From positions 806,001-870,000 of the forward strand of contig NZ_JAUSUR010000001.1 in assembly GCF_030814225.1 (NCBI RefSeq): a stretch of 64,000 nt of DNA, in the 5' to 3' direction. Under the pieces are notes generated by a model, which saw only the letters and a list, made by a program, of their open reading frames with translations, was not told where the DNA came from and did no database searches. The position numbers and the translations under genes are program-made. The stretch is from Breznakia pachnodae (GTDB taxonomy: Bacteria > Bacillota_I > Bacilli_A > Erysipelotrichales > Erysipelotrichaceae). Shown here one piece after another: positions 1 through 8,296 of the stretch (positions within the stretch are counted from its first letter, which is position 1; every line of letters starts with the position of its first letter).

Positions 1-27
1 TTTTTCTCTTATTTCTTTAGCTAACAT
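1..27 (-). CDS. rpmC: Ribosomal protein L29, N-terminal fragment
   Basis: Only the first nine codons (MLAKEIREK) lie inside the window; the gene continues past the left edge. They start two bases after the rplP stop codon. The position after L16 and the AKEIRE-type opening are those of L29 in the S10 operon, which sits near the peptide exit tunnel on the large subunit. Confidence 0.8.
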
Positions 28-29
28 AA

Positions 30-443
30 TTACTCTTCCCCTTTCTTAACAAACTTACATTTTACTGGTAATTTGTGAGAAGCTAAACGGAATGCTTCAC
101 GAGCAACTGCTTCTTCCACTCCAGCGATTTCAAACATAATACGTCCTGCTTTAACTACTGCTACCCAGCTATCTGGAGCACCCTTACCAGAACCCATACG
201 TACTTCTAGAGGTTTTGCTGTTCTTGCTAAATGAGGGAAGATTTTAATCCAAACTTTCCCACCACGTTTCATATAACGTGTCATCGCAATACGAGCTGCC
301 TCGATTTGACGGTTACTTACATAGTTACCTGTGTCTGCCATCAAACCATATTCACCAAAAGCAATCTCACGACCTGCTTTTGAACGACCTTCGTAACTTT
401 GACGGTGAGGTCTTCTATACTTTGTTCTTTTAGGCATTAACAT
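30..443 (-). CDS. rplP: Large ribosomal subunit protein L16
   Basis: 137 residues, the usual length. L16 binds 23S rRNA near the A site and is needed for peptidyl transferase assembly. The MPKRTKYRR opening and the central [10 protein letters not shown] and MGSGKGAP segments are the family signatures. The start at 443 gives an ML-PKR N-terminus as in Bacillus, with AAGGAGGT eight bases upstream; that Shine-Dalgarno lies within the last codons of rpsC, so translation is probably coupled. Eighth complete gene of the S10 operon after rpsC. Confidence 0.97.
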   Translation of the reverse strand: MLMPKRTKYRRPHRQSYEGRSKAGREIAFGEYGLMADTGNYVSNRQIEAARIAMTRYMKRGGKVWIKIFPHLARTAKPLEVRMGSGKGAPDSWVAVVKAGRIMFEIAGVEEAVAREAFRLASHKLPVKCKFVKKGEE

Positions 444-445
444 AA

Positions 446-1294
446 TTAATTACCTCCTTCAGTTTTAGCTGCTGCTTCAGGAGCTTTTGCTTCTGGTTTT
501 GCTGCTGCCTTCACTGGACCATTTCCTCCTGCATTTCCTTGTGCAGTACGGTTATTGTTATTTCTGTTATTATTGTTGTTTCTGTTATTGTTGTTATTTC
601 TTCTTGGACGACGACGGTCTCTCATATCAACTTTAGGTGCTTCTGGTTCTTTAACCATTTCTCCTGGTAATACTTCACCACGACAAATCCAAACCTTAAC
701 TCCTAAACGACCATATGTAGTAGCCGCTTCTTCCCAAGCGTAATCGATATCTGCACGAAGTGTATGTAAAGGTACATTTCCTTCACTATATCCTTCAGTA
801 CGAGCCATATCAGCTCCACCTAAACGTCCTGAAACAGCAGTTTTAATTCCTTTTGCTCCAGCTCTCATCGTTTGTTGGATTGTTCTCTTTTGTGCAGTTC
901 TAAATGATGCACGGTTTTCTAATTGGTCTGCAATGTTTCTTGCAACAAGTTTAGCATCTAAGTAAGGATTAGCAATTTCTAAAACTTTAATATAGATTGC
1001 TTTGTTGTCAGTCATTTTAACAAGTGCTTTTTTCAATTTTTCAACTGTTTCACCACCGTTAGATCCAATTACCATACCTGGCATAGCAGTTTTGATAATT
1101 ACATCAACGCGACTTTTCGTTCTTTCAATTTCAACTTTAGAGACTTGAGCGTTCTTTAGTTCTTTAAATAAATATTCACGAATTTTAATATCTTCTAGTA
1201 ATAAGTCAGCATAATCCTTTTCAGCGAACCATCTTGATTCCCAATCACGAATAATACCAACTCTCAACCCGATTGGACTTACTTTTTGACCCAT
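446..1294 (-). CDS. rpsC: Small ribosomal subunit protein S3 with Asn-rich C-terminal extension
   Basis: 282 residues against about 217 for most bacterial S3. The conserved part (residues 1 to about 215) has the [14 protein letters not shown] opening, a KH domain with a GSNGG loop, and the C-terminal RGEVLPGE segment. S3 lies at the mRNA entry tunnel of the 30S head. The extra tail begins with a basic RRRPRR stretch, continues with three runs of four to five Asn broken by Arg, and ends in an Ala/Lys/Glu-rich piece. Start supported by AGGAGG upstream. The Asn codons are AAT/AAC mixtures, so this is not a simple triplet slippage tract. Confidence 0.96.
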   Translation of the reverse strand: MGQKVSPIGLRVGIIRDWESRWFAEKDYADLLLEDIKIREYLFKELKNAQVSKVEIERTKSRVDVIIKTAMPGMVIGSNGGETVEKLKKALVKMTDNKAIYIKVLEIANPYLDAKLVARNIADQLENRASFRTAQKRTIQQTMRAGAKGIKTAVSGRLGGADMARTEGYSEGNVPLHTLRADIDYAWEEAATTYGRLGVKVWICRGEVLPGEMVKEPEAPKVDMRDRRRPRRNNNNNRNNNNNRNNNNRTAQGNAGGNGPVKAAAKPEAKAPEAAAKTEGGN

Positions 1295-1304
1295 GAGCTA
1301 CCTC

Positions 1305-1640
1305 CTAATCTCTTTCCGCCACAACTACTGTAATGTGGCTTGTACGCTTGTGGATTGCACTTGCAGATCCCTTAGCACGTGGCATGAAACGCTTCAAAGT
1401 AACACTTTCATCTGCATAACATGCTTTCACGAATAATTTTTCTTCATCTAAATCATGATTATTTACAGCATTTGCTACTGCTGAGTTTAACACTTTACCT
1501 GCTGCATCTGCTGCAAAGTTTGGTGTAAAACGCAAGATAGCTGCTGCTTCTTCTACATCTTTTCCACGGATAAGATCCAAAACTAATCTAGCTTTTCTTG
1601 GTGGAACACGTAGAGTTTTTGCTGTTGCTTTAACTTCCAT
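1305..1640 (-). CDS. rplV: Large ribosomal subunit protein L22
   Basis: 111 residues, normal length. L22 contacts all 23S domains and its beta-hairpin lines the exit tunnel. The [16 protein letters not shown] opening, [11 protein letters not shown], and a conserved C-terminus with MPRAKGSA and [10 protein letters not shown] are diagnostic. It lies 10 bases upstream of rpsC and follows rpsS. AGGAGG precedes the start. Confidence 0.97.
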   Translation of the reverse strand: MEVKATAKTLRVPPRKARLVLDLIRGKDVEEAAAILRFTPNFAADAAGKVLNSAVANAVNNHDLDEEKLFVKACYADESVTLKRFMPRAKGSASAIHKRTSHITVVVAERD

Positions 1641-1654
1641 TATTAATTCCTCCT

Positions 1655-1927
1655 CTATTTCGTTTTCTTATCATCACCGTGACCAGAATATTTTCTGGTT
1701 GGTACGAATTCGCCTAATTTATGGCCTACCATATCTTCAGTAACAAATACTGGCAAATGTTCTTTACCATTGTAAACAGCAAACGTGTGCTCTACAAATT
1801 GTGGGAAGATAGTTGATCTACGAGACCAAGTTTTAATTACTTCTCTTTTTCCAGACGCGCTAACTGCTTCCACTTTTTTCATTAAGTGCTCATCACAGAA
1901 AGGTCCTTTTTTAAGACTACGACTCAT
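1655..1927 (-). CDS. rpsS: Small ribosomal subunit protein S19
   Basis: 90 residues. S19 forms a complex with S13 in the 30S head and contacts the A-site tRNA region. [15 protein letters not shown], the [10 protein letters not shown] segment and [15 protein letters not shown] are the family signature. Standard place between rplB and rplV with short intergenic gaps, translated from a clear Shine-Dalgarno. Confidence 0.97.
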   Translation of the reverse strand: MSRSLKKGPFCDEHLMKKVEAVSASGKREVIKTWSRRSTIFPQFVEHTFAVYNGKEHLPVFVTEDMVGHKLGEFVPTRKYSGHGDDKKTK

Positions 1928-1945
1928 TTACTTTCCTCCTTTGCC

Positions 1946-2779
1946 TTACTTACTGTTACGACGACGAACGATTAATTTGTCCGATGCGTTCTTTTTCTTA
2001 CGAGTAACAACACCCATAGCTTTTTTACCCCAAGGTGTCATAGGTGACTTACGCCCGATAGGTGTACGTCCTTCCCCACCACCATGTGGGTGATCATTAG
2101 GGTTCATAACTGATCCACGAACTGTTGGACGAATACCTTTCCAACGGCTTCTACCAGCTTTACCAATGTTAACCAAGCTGTGGTCTTCATTTCCGACAAC
2201 ACCAATTGTTGCACGGCAGTTTGCTAATACTTTACGAACTTCTCCACTAGCTAAGCGAAGTGTTACATATTTACCTTCTAAACCAAGGATTTGAGCAGAA
2301 CATCCAGCAGATCTTGCAAGTTGTCCACCTTTTCCAGGTTTTAATTCAACGTTGTGAATTACTGTACCTTCTGGCATATCTTTCATTTCCAGACAGTTAC
2401 CAACCTTGATATCAGCGTTTTCACCAGATTCTACCTTTGTTCCAACAGTTAATCCTTTTGGAGCTAAGATATATCTTTTTTCACCATCTGCATAGTTTAA
2501 CAATGCGATGTTAGCTGAACGGTTAGGATCATATTCAATTGCAGCTACTGTAGCTGGAACTGCATCCTTATTTCTTTTGAAATCAATAACACGATACAAT
2601 CTTTTGTGTCCACCACCTTTGTGGCGTGTTGTTATACGTCCGTCATTATTACGACCAGAGTGTTTCGTAAGTGTTTCAGTAAGACTTTTCTCTGGAGTTG
2701 TTTTTGTAATTTCTTCGAACGTTAAACTAGTCATACCACGACGACCTGGCGTGGTTGGCTTATAATTCTTAATACCCAT
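1946..2779 (-). CDS. rplB: Large ribosomal subunit protein L2
   Basis: 277 residues, normal length. L2 is a primary 23S-binding protein required for subunit association and peptidyl transfer. The [14 protein letters not shown] start, the GGGHKRLYR motif and the conserved [12 protein letters not shown] loop with its essential His are all present. It is preceded by a 66-base gap after rplW, the longest gap inside this operon. Confidence 0.98.
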   Translation of the reverse strand: MGIKNYKPTTPGRRGMTSLTFEEITKTTPEKSLTETLTKHSGRNNDGRITTRHKGGGHKRLYRVIDFKRNKDAVPATVAAIEYDPNRSANIALLNYADGEKRYILAPKGLTVGTKVESGENADIKVGNCLEMKDMPEGTVIHNVELKPGKGGQLARSAGCSAQILGLEGKYVTLRLASGEVRKVLANCRATIGVVGNEDHSLVNIGKAGRSRWKGIRPTVRGSVMNPNDHPHGGGEGRTPIGRKSPMTPWGKKAMGVVTRKKKNASDKLIVRRRNSK

Positions 2780-2845
2780 TTAACATTTCCTCCTAACGCA
2801 TTTTATATACGAGAAATAGCGTGATTCTCCTCGTTCTATTCACTC

Positions 2846-3133
2846 TTATTCAGCGAATAAGTTAATTTCTTGTCCATCAGCAACTTTTACGATAGCTTTA
2901 CGAATTGCTTTAGTAGTTCCTTCGTATTTACCCATACGTTTTGCTTTTGGGCGAACATTCATAATGTTCACTTTATCAACTTTAACGTTGAAGATTTCTT
3001 CAACTGCAAGTTTTACTTCTGTCTTATTGCTTCCCTTCGAAACTTCGAAAGTCACCTTGTTTTCATTATCCATGTATGTCATCGTCTTTTCAGTGATGAT
3101 TGGACGGATGATAATATCTCTAGCATTTTTCAT
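2846..3133 (-). CDS. rplW: Large ribosomal subunit protein L23
   Basis: 95 residues. L23 sits at the exit of the peptide tunnel and docks trigger factor and [29 protein letters not shown] and [14 protein letters not shown] match the family. The start codon overlaps the rplD stop (ATAATG arrangement), indicating translational coupling. Confidence 0.97.
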   Translation of the reverse strand: MKNARDIIIRPIITEKTMTYMDNENKVTFEVSKGSNKTEVKLAVEEIFNVKVDKVNIMNVRPKAKRMGKYEGTTKAIRKAIVKVADGQEINLFAE

Positions 3134-3762
3134 TATCCAAGCACCTCCTCAACCTTTTTCATAGCAGCTTCTGTGAAAACTAATTTGTTTGCATTTACAA
3201 TATCGTAAACATTGATTCCATCTGATCCTAACATCATCATTGAATCGATGTTACGCATTGATAAGAATGCATTTTCGTAATCTTCTTCAGTATCAACTAC
3301 GAATAATGTTTTTCTTCCTGCACCAATTGCATCAATGATTTTCTTGAAATCTTTTGTTTTTGGTGCTGCAAGTTCAAACTTGTCAACTACGATAATATCT
3401 TTATCATTTGCTTTTTCAGATAATACTGATTTTAAAGCTAATCTTCTAACTTTTTTGTTTAAAGAATATTTGTAACTTCTTGGAGTAGGTCCGAAAACAA
3501 TTCCTCCACCTCTCCATTGAGGAGATCTGATTGACCCTTGACGAGCACGTCCGCTTCCTTTTTGGCGGTATGGCTTACGCCCCCCACCTCTAACTTCAGT
3601 ACGGTTCTTCACATCGTGAGTACCTTGACGTTTAGAAGCTTGTTGCATAACGATTGCGTCAAAGATTACTTGCTGGTTTGGCTCAATTCCAAAGATATCA
3701 GCTTTTAGAGTGATGTCTTTTACTTTTTTGCCTTCTTGGTTAATAACGCTCACCTTAGCCAT
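3133..3762 (-). CDS. rplD: Large ribosomal subunit protein L4
   Basis: 209 residues, normal length. L4 binds 23S rRNA and part of it lines the exit tunnel; in enterobacteria it also represses the S10 operon. [19 protein letters not shown] is the conserved extended loop, and [11 protein letters not shown] follows. Lies three bases after rplC and overlaps rplW. Whether L4 autoregulates here is unknown, but the operon leader is structured. Confidence 0.97.
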   Translation of the reverse strand: MAKVSVINQEGKKVKDITLKADIFGIEPNQQVIFDAIVMQQASKRQGTHDVKNRTEVRGGGRKPYRQKGSGRARQGSIRSPQWRGGGIVFGPTPRSYKYSLNKKVRRLALKSVLSEKANDKDIIVVDKFELAAPKTKDFKKIIDAIGAGRKTLFVVDTEEDYENAFLSMRNIDSMMMLGSDGINVYDIVNANKLVFTEAAMKKVEEVLG

Positions 3763-3765
3763 CTT

Positions 3766-4524
3766 CTATTCCTCCTTAGCATCGCTAGCTTCACTAGCTA
3801 CTTCTTCTACTACTGGTACTTCTACTTCTTCAACTGCTTCTTCTACAACTTCTTGTGCATAAGAAACTAAAGTTTTAGCATCAGTTTTTGTTTTCTTAAC
3901 TGCAGATTTAACGATTACAAGTCCTTTTTTAGGTCCTGGGACATTACCTTTAATTAATAAGTAGTTTTGTACTTCATCAACTTTGATAATTTCCAAGTTT
4001 TGGTTTGTAGTCTTATATCCACCTTCTTGTCCAGCCATAACTGTACCTTTGTCAATCTTACCTTTACGAGAAGTAATCCCCCCTGTAGCAAGAGATCCAA
4101 TGTGTCTATGGTGACCAGAACCATGTGATTTAGGTCCAATCTTCGCATTGTTACGAACAACTGTTCCCATAAATCCTTTACCTTTTGAAGTCCCTGTAAC
4201 ATCAACGATGTCACCAGCTTCAAAAATACTAACTTTTACTTCCGAACCAAGATCTAAGTCCATCATTTCGTTTCCACGAATTTCTCTAGCAAATTTCTTT
4301 GGGCCAGTGCTTACTTTAGCAGCATGTCCTTTGATTGCTTTTGTAGCTCTTTGTTCTTTCACATCTTCAAAACCTAATTGAACAGCTTCGTATCCATCGT
4401 TATCCACTGTTTTCTTTTGTAATACGATATTTGGTGTAGCCTCAACTACTGTTACTGGAATAAGTACTCCATCTTCAGTGAAAACTTGAGTCATACCAAT
4501 TTTACGTCCTAATATACCTTTCAT
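3766..4524 (-). CDS. rplC: Large ribosomal subunit protein L3 with acidic C-terminal tail
   Basis: 252 residues from the ATG at 4524, chosen because AGGAGGT lies seven bases upstream; the in-frame GTG at 4533 falls inside that site. L3 is an early assembly protein near the peptidyl transferase centre. Residues 1 to about 205 match the family ([35 protein letters not shown]). The usual protein ends near residue 210; here about 45 more residues follow, rich in Glu, Val and Ala (repeated VVEE/VEEV) and strongly acidic. Confidence 0.96.
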   Translation of the reverse strand: MKGILGRKIGMTQVFTEDGVLIPVTVVEATPNIVLQKKTVDNDGYEAVQLGFEDVKEQRATKAIKGHAAKVSTGPKKFAREIRGNEMMDLDLGSEVKVSIFEAGDIVDVTGTSKGKGFMGTVVRNNAKIGPKSHGSGHHRHIGSLATGGITSRKGKIDKGTVMAGQEGGYKTTNQNLEIIKVDEVQNYLLIKGNVPGPKKGLVIVKSAVKKTKTDAKTLVSYAQEVVEEAVEEVEVPVVEEVASEASDAKEE

Positions 4525-4536
4525 AGTTTTCACCTC

Positions 4537-4848
4537 CTATAACTTAATTTCGATATCCACACCGCTTGGCAATTCTAATCTCTGTAGAGAATCGATTGTC
4601 TCAGCTGTAGGTCCAACGATTTCAATCAAACGCTTGTGAGTTCTAACTTCGAATTGTTCACGAGAGTCCTTGTATTTATGTACCGCACGCAAGATAGTAA
4701 CTACTTGCTTTTCAGTTGGTAATGGTACTGGCCCAACGATTTTCTTCGCACCGTGAGATTGTGCTGATTTTACGATCTTTTCTGCAGAAGCATCCAAGAT
4801 TCTGTGTTCATACGCTTTTAATCTAATACGTACACTGTTTTTTGCCAT
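4537..4848 (-). CDS. rpsJ: Small ribosomal subunit protein S10
   Basis: 103 residues. S10 is a 30S head protein and, as NusE, a transcription antitermination partner of Nus[21 protein letters not shown] and GPVPLPTEK are diagnostic. First gene of the operon, about 115 bases downstream of the promoter at 4970-4998, with AAAGGAG before the start. Confidence 0.97.
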   Translation of the reverse strand: MAKNSVRIRLKAYEHRILDASAEKIVKSAQSHGAKKIVGPVPLPTEKQVVTILRAVHKYKDSREQFEVRTHKRLIEIVGPTAETIDSLQRLELPSGVDIEIKL

Positions 4849-4863
4849 GATTAACTCCTTTCA

Positions 4864-4935
4864 TCTATAATTGATTATAGACTCGCTCCATCCGAATTCC
4901 CCAACACACCTTCATGACAACGTTCGTCGGTGTGT
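4864..4935 (-). promoter_or_regulatory. Structured leader of the S10 operon
   Basis: The roughly 115-nt untranslated leader of rpsJ contains an inverted repeat ACACACC/GGTGTGT (4904-4910 with 4929-4935) and, just before the Shine-Dalgarno, a near-perfect palindrome CTATAAT-ca-ATTATAG (4865-4880). These could form an autoregulatory leader. That role is inferred from ribosomal operons in general; no known leader family was matched. Confidence 0.4.
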
Positions 4936-4969
4936 CAGCAACCTCGCACTTCATCGCGGTCACGAATTG

Positions 4970-4998
4970 ATTATACTCTCTATTCATCGGGTTTGCAA
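4970..4998 (-). promoter_or_regulatory. SigA-type promoter of the S10 operon
   Basis: On the minus strand TTGCAA and TATAAT are separated by exactly 17 bases, ahead of the rpsJ leader. No other strong promoter is seen between here and rpsJ. Confidence 0.75.
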
Positions 4999-5043
4999 GA
5001 CTTTTTTTATTTTTTTGCAAACGATTTTTCTCACCTGTTTTTT

Positions 5044-5071
5044 AACGCCTTTTCCAAATCAAAAAGGCGTT
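5044..5071. terminator. Inverted repeat, possible terminator
   Basis: AACGCCTTTT pairs with AAAAGGCGTT across an eight-base loop. It lies 105 bases downstream of the zinc-ribbon gene and upstream of the S10 promoter. There is no clear U-tract on either strand, so termination is uncertain. Confidence 0.4.
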
Positions 5072-5175
5072 CATTATGAACCCCTCTGTTTGTTTTCTTC
5101 TATATTCTTTATTACCTTCAACAATCTTACGAATCATAGCATGGTATTTAATTTCTTTCTATATATTATATATGT

Positions 5176-5859
5176 CTACAAATTATCTTGTATATTATAT
5201 TGAATTAATGTCCATGTTAATGCATGTCCGTCTAATCCAGCCCCACAATACTCACACATACGATCATGTTTAGGTTTTACAGGCGCTCCACATTTTCTGC
5301 AATTTGTGATAAACCCAATTTCTCCAATTGGTGTTTGTGTTCCATAAGGCCGATCTAATCGAATTGTTGTTTCTACTGGCAATACGATATTTTCATCTTT
5401 TTGTAATTTATGAACTTCATAAGCTATCTTAAGTGATATTGCTTGCTTATTTCCTTTTCGATAACAATTTTCAAGTCGACAATCTTTCATCAGCAATGAT
5501 GAATAGCTAAAGTCGTCCCCTTGTTTCTTTAATACATTGTGCGCTTCATGAAAATGTTTCAAAAGGTTCTCACTAACATATGATTTCACCCATTCATCAT
5601 TCCCATCATTCATCATCTGGTATATTTTAAATAATAATTTTTCCATCCCATCTTGTAAAAGCGATTCACTGAATCCTTTATCAACTTTCTTCATAACTTC
5701 AATAGGACTCTTCTGAAGATATGGTTCATCCTGTTTCCAAGCCTGCTGAAGCTTTTCCATCTCTGCAGCTTCCTCTTCTTTTTTGTACTCAATCATCATT
5801 GGTATTGAGTTAATAATAATGATGATTGCAATCCCGATAACAATTAAAATCATTTCCAT
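5176..5859 (-). CDS. Membrane-anchored Tim44-like protein with C-terminal zinc ribbon
   Basis: 227 residues from the ATG at 5859, chosen because GGAGGGG lies six bases upstream. Residues 2-22 form a hydrophobic, Ile-rich membrane anchor, followed by a charged Glu/Lys stretch. The middle (about 50-190) resembles the Tim44-like/calcium-binding fold found in bacterial membrane proteins: helix-rich, then a beta-rich half ending in TTIRLDRP. Near the C-terminus CRKCG and CEYCG form a four-Cys zinc ribbon. No enzymatic residues are recognised. It stands alone between a promoter and an inverted repeat. The function is not known; the fold assignment is tentative. Confidence 0.7.
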   Translation of the reverse strand: MEMILIVIGIAIIIIINSIPMMIEYKKEEEAAEMEKLQQAWKQDEPYLQKSPIEVMKKVDKGFSESLLQDGMEKLLFKIYQMMNDGNDEWVKSYVSENLLKHFHEAHNVLKKQGDDFSYSSLLMKDCRLENCYRKGNKQAISLKIAYEVHKLQKDENIVLPVETTIRLDRPYGTQTPIGEIGFITNCRKCGAPVKPKHDRMCEYCGAGLDGHALTWTLIQYNIQDNL

Positions 5860-5945
5860 TTCTTTCCCCTCCAATCATATAAACTTTTTGTTAATTACTG
5901 TTTACTCTTATATAATATCTCAACCTTATCACTATAGTCGCTAGA

Positions 5946-5974
5946 ATTATAATGATCAATTTTTTCATTATCAA
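5946..5974 (-). promoter_or_regulatory. SigA-type promoter for the zinc-ribbon gene
   Basis: Minus-strand TTGATA and TATAAT spaced by 17 bases, about 90 bases upstream of the start codon at 5859. Confidence 0.6.
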
Positions 5975-6058
5975 TTTTCCCTTTTGCTGATAATTACTTA
6001 AATTCGTTGTAGATGATGAACATCCACCTTTCCTTCATAATCGCTATCCCTTAACTAT

Positions 6059-6107
6059 AAGACGACTCATAATATGAATAAGTTTCATTAATTTTATGAG
6101 TCGTCTT
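6059..6107 (-). terminator. Terminator after the nitroreductase gene
   Basis: A 14-base inverted repeat (AAGACGACTCATAA) with a 21-base loop starts four bases after the stop codon. T-rich sequence flanks it on the plus strand and weakly on the minus strand. Confidence 0.65.
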
Positions 6108-6110
6108 TAT

Positions 6111-6857
6111 TTATTTTCCATCAAACAGCTTTATATATTCATTTACAGAACGTGTCATTTCCTTTGAAAAATCAGAATTATACTTACGATTATAAAAGGC
6201 TTTCACCCAGTTTTCAAAATCAAATGGTACATTTGGGGTTAATGATGCACGTTGCTCAAACATTTCTCTTAGTTCATCATTGTCCATTTGATGATATCCA
6301 TTCTCATGAACAATATACTTTCGATCAAATCGATTTGGTTTCACTCTATCTGCTTGTTGTTTCGTTGGATAGCCAAATACTATTAACGTAACTGGAAACA
6401 CATAACGAGGTAGATTCAATAATTCTTTATGATATTCAAAGCGTTCCATCATATCTCCAATATAACAAGAACCCACTCCATAGCTTTCAGCAGCTACAAC
6501 TGCATTTTGTGCAGCGATTAAAGCATCATTACAACCCAATAGTAACTCTCCCACCCCAGGCATACGCGGTGCTTCTACCACTGACGCAAAAGTATCATAC
6601 CATTTCTGATAATCGGCACAGAACACCAATGCCATTTTTGATTGCGCAATAAATGGTTGGTGATCACAACTTTCTGCCAATTTATCTAATATATCTTGAT
6701 CTGTAATATTCAGAATCGTATACATCATTTGATTTCCTGCAGTTGGCGCTTGTATTGCCGCTTCAATAATATTATCCTTAATTTCTTTTGCTACTTCTTT
6801 ATCTTCAAAAACTCGCACTGACTTTCGATCCAGCAGTTGCTTCATTGTTTCATTCAT
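6111..6857 (-). CDS. Nitroreductase-family flavoprotein (NfsA-like)
   Basis: 248 residues, the length of the FMN-dependent NfsA/FRP group. The N-terminal LLDRKSVRVFEDKEV motif binds the FMN phosphate. IQAPTAGNQMMYT and the GVGSCYIGDM segment (cofactor and dimer interface) are typical, and VFGYPT follows. Proteins of this kind reduce nitroaromatics, quinones or flavins with NAD(P)H; the physiological substrate cannot be read from sequence. Single gene with its own promoter (TTCGAA, 17 bases, TATAAT just upstream) and terminator. GAGGT precedes the ATG. Confidence 0.85.
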   Translation of the reverse strand: MNETMKQLLDRKSVRVFEDKEVAKEIKDNIIEAAIQAPTAGNQMMYTILNITDQDILDKLAESCDHQPFIAQSKMALVFCADYQKWYDTFASVVEAPRMPGVGELLLGCNDALIAAQNAVVAAESYGVGSCYIGDMMERFEYHKELLNLPRYVFPVTLIVFGYPTKQQADRVKPNRFDRKYIVHENGYHQMDNDELREMFEQRASLTPNVPFDFENWVKAFYNRKYNSDFSKEMTRSVNEYIKLFDGK

Positions 6858-6972
6858 AACAAGACCTCACTTTTTTCTTATTATACCAAACTTAGATAAA
6901 AGTTCGAACCCATCTTTACACAATCTCTCTTTTCTATATATAATATACAAAACAAGAAAGAGGCGATTAGTT

Positions 6973-7377
6973 ATGGATAAGTTCAAAAACAGAGGTTATG
7001 TAGTGTGCGAAACCGGACCTGTATATTACACAAAAGATATGGATAAAACGAGTAAATGGTTTGAAGATGTTTTAGGTTGGTATAGTGAAATTGATGAACG
7101 TGATGAAAACAACAATGGATTATACGGTTGTGTTTATGATACGCCTCCAGAATTTGAAAACTTACATCTTGCTCCTTTCACTGGAATTCATATGTTTTAT
7201 GGTGAAAGCGATAAGCGTATGCTAGCATTCATGAAAGTTAGTGGAATTGAAAAATTAAGAGATTATGTAATTGAACATGGATGGAATGATATTACTAAAG
7301 TAAATATAGAACCTTGGGGTGCTAAAACATGTACCCTTACTACAATTGATGGTACAGTTCTTCATTTTTTCGAATAA
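6973..7377 (+). CDS. VOC-superfamily (glyoxalase-like) protein
   Basis: 134 residues. The paired beta-alpha-beta pattern, with VYYTKDMDKTSKWFEDVLGW at the start and a VLHFFE end, indicates a single vicinal-oxygen-chelate unit. Substrate and metal dependence are unknown. Transcribed alone, divergent from the nitroreductase gene; TTTACA and TATAAT-like boxes lie in the shared upstream region, and AGAGG precedes the start. It ends at a bidirectional terminator shared with thiT. Confidence 0.7.
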   Translation: MDKFKNRGYVVCETGPVYYTKDMDKTSKWFEDVLGWYSEIDERDENNNGLYGCVYDTPPEFENLHLAPFTGIHMFYGESDKRMLAFMKVSGIEKLRDYVIEHGWNDITKVNIEPWGAKTCTLTTIDGTVLHFFE

Positions 7378-7385
7378 CAAATATA

Positions 7386-7408
7386 AAAAGACACGCAATG
7401 TGTCTTTT
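7386..7408. terminator. Bidirectional terminator
   Basis: AAAAGACAC-gcaat-GTGTCTTTT lies between the convergent VOC gene and thiT, giving a U-tract on both strands. Confidence 0.85.
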
Positions 7409-7411
7409 CAT

Positions 7412-7918
7412 TTACTTCATAAAACGATCTAATGATTTCACCATAATTGGAATTAAAACCATCCCTAAGATTAGTGTTGGAACCATGTAACTTGCCTGAT
7501 ATGCCATAGAACCCCAAATATCAAGTCCCCAAACAACCATACCAGAAATGGTACTACATGCGAAACGCCATGCATTGGTAAATAGTACACCTGTGTAGAA
7601 ATATCCAATATTTGGAAACACACAAGCAATTCCATAAATTGCAAATGCAAATAAATAATCTAAAGCAAATCCAATCAAATCTGGTGTATACATTGGACCA
7701 GTGATAAACTGCGCTGCAACTGATAAGGTTGAAACAGCTAGACCTTTCTTCCACCCTAAGTGATACGAAGCCATCAACAATGCGATTGTTGATACTCCTA
7801 AGGATCCACCATTTGGCATTTGCAAGAATGGCACCATATTTGTAATATAATCAAGGGCCATAAACAATGCAACATAAAATGCCATCAATACAAGTTCTCT
7901 AGTTTGATTTCTTTTCAT
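7412..7918 (-). CDS. thiT: Thiamine transporter substrate-binding subunit (ECF S component)
   Basis: 168 residues, about six hydrophobic segments. ThiT captures thiamine and works with a shared ECF energising module (not in this window). The short N-terminal RELVLMAFYVALFMALDYITN helix and GGSLGVSTIALLMASYHLGWKKGL match the ThiT family. The decisive evidence is the TPP riboswitch directly upstream. The start follows a GGAGGTG site contained in a hairpin, so translation is likely switched. Confidence 0.92.
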   Translation of the reverse strand: MKRNQTRELVLMAFYVALFMALDYITNMVPFLQMPNGGSLGVSTIALLMASYHLGWKKGLAVSTLSVAAQFITGPMYTPDLIGFALDYLFAFAIYGIACVFPNIGYFYTGVLFTNAWRFACSTISGMVVWGLDIWGSMAYQASYMVPTLILGMVLIPIMVKSLDRFMK

Positions 7919-7925
7919 AAAAAAA

Positions 7926-7940
7926 CACCTCCGTGAGGCG
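7926..7940 (-). promoter_or_regulatory. SD-sequestering hairpin of the thiT riboswitch
   Basis: CGCCTC-acg-GAGGTG folds over the Shine-Dalgarno and is followed by seven U residues and then the start codon. The CUACGC just upstream is complementary to the GCGUAG at the 3' end of the aptamer, so ligand-free aptamer could act as an anti-sequestor. The pairing is seen; the mechanism is inferred. Confidence 0.65.
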
Positions 7941-7976
7941 TAGCAAAGTAATCTTACAAACTGAATAAGATCAGAC

Positions 7977-8056
7977 TCCCTACGCTAGTATTAACTAGAT
8001 CAGGTCGTAAGGGACCGTTGCAAAGCAACATCTCAGCCATATTCGGCGCCCCTGTC
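7977..8056 (-). ncRNA. TPP riboswitch (THI element)
   Basis: On the minus strand the conserved pieces occur in order: GGGGCGCC, GGCTGAGATG, ACCTGATCTAG and GCGTAGGGA. These are the THI-box signatures of the thiamine pyrophosphate aptamer. It lies between a promoter (8068-8096) and thiT. Confidence 0.97.
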
Positions 8057-8067
8057 GTGACGTTATT

Positions 8068-8096
8068 ATTATATAGAAGAATAAGTAAAGATGCAA
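8068..8096 (-). promoter_or_regulatory. Promoter of the thiT transcript
   Basis: TTGCAT and TATAAT on the minus strand, 17 bases apart, a few bases upstream of the aptamer. Confidence 0.7.
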
Positions 8097-8108
8097 ATGC
8101 AATTTAAA

Positions 8109-8142
8109 AAGCAACAACCTTTCATTATTAAGTTTGTTGCTT
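8109..8142 (-). terminator. Terminator downstream of the LRR surface protein gene
   Basis: AAGCAACAA and TTGTTGCTT form a nine-base stem followed on the minus strand by TTTTT. It is the first terminator after the surface protein gene, 155 bases beyond its stop. Confidence 0.75.
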
Positions 8143-8296
8143 TCTTTCTATTGAAGAACCAATACTGTTCCTCTAAGAACCTATGCATAAGGATTATACT
8201 ATGAGATGAAGGGCGGTTTATCTAATAGTTTTATTACGTTATTAACGGGCGAACTGTTAATAGTAACAATTTATGCTCATTATGCATATATAAATT
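8143..8296. other. Gene-free stretch after the LRR surface protein
   Basis: No coding sequence or named site is seen. It holds an imperfect inverted repeat near 8233-8262 (GTTATTAAC with GTTAATAGTAAC) of unknown meaning. Together with 7919-8142 (riboswitch, promoter, terminator) it makes up the gap between thiT and the surface protein gene. Confidence 0.5.

Noticed and set aside
555..743. Leu/Phe-rich open frame opposite the rpsC tail
   Set aside because: It is the antisense of the Asn-rich S3 extension (AAY codons read as Leu/Phe) with no ribosome binding site.
2964..3208. Plus-strand open frames opposite rplW and rplD
   Set aside because: Shadows of strongly conserved ribosomal genes with no start context.
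4870..5280. Plus-strand open frames in the S10 leader and beyond
   Set aside because: They cover the promoter and leader of the ribosomal operon and lack family similarity or a ribosome binding site.
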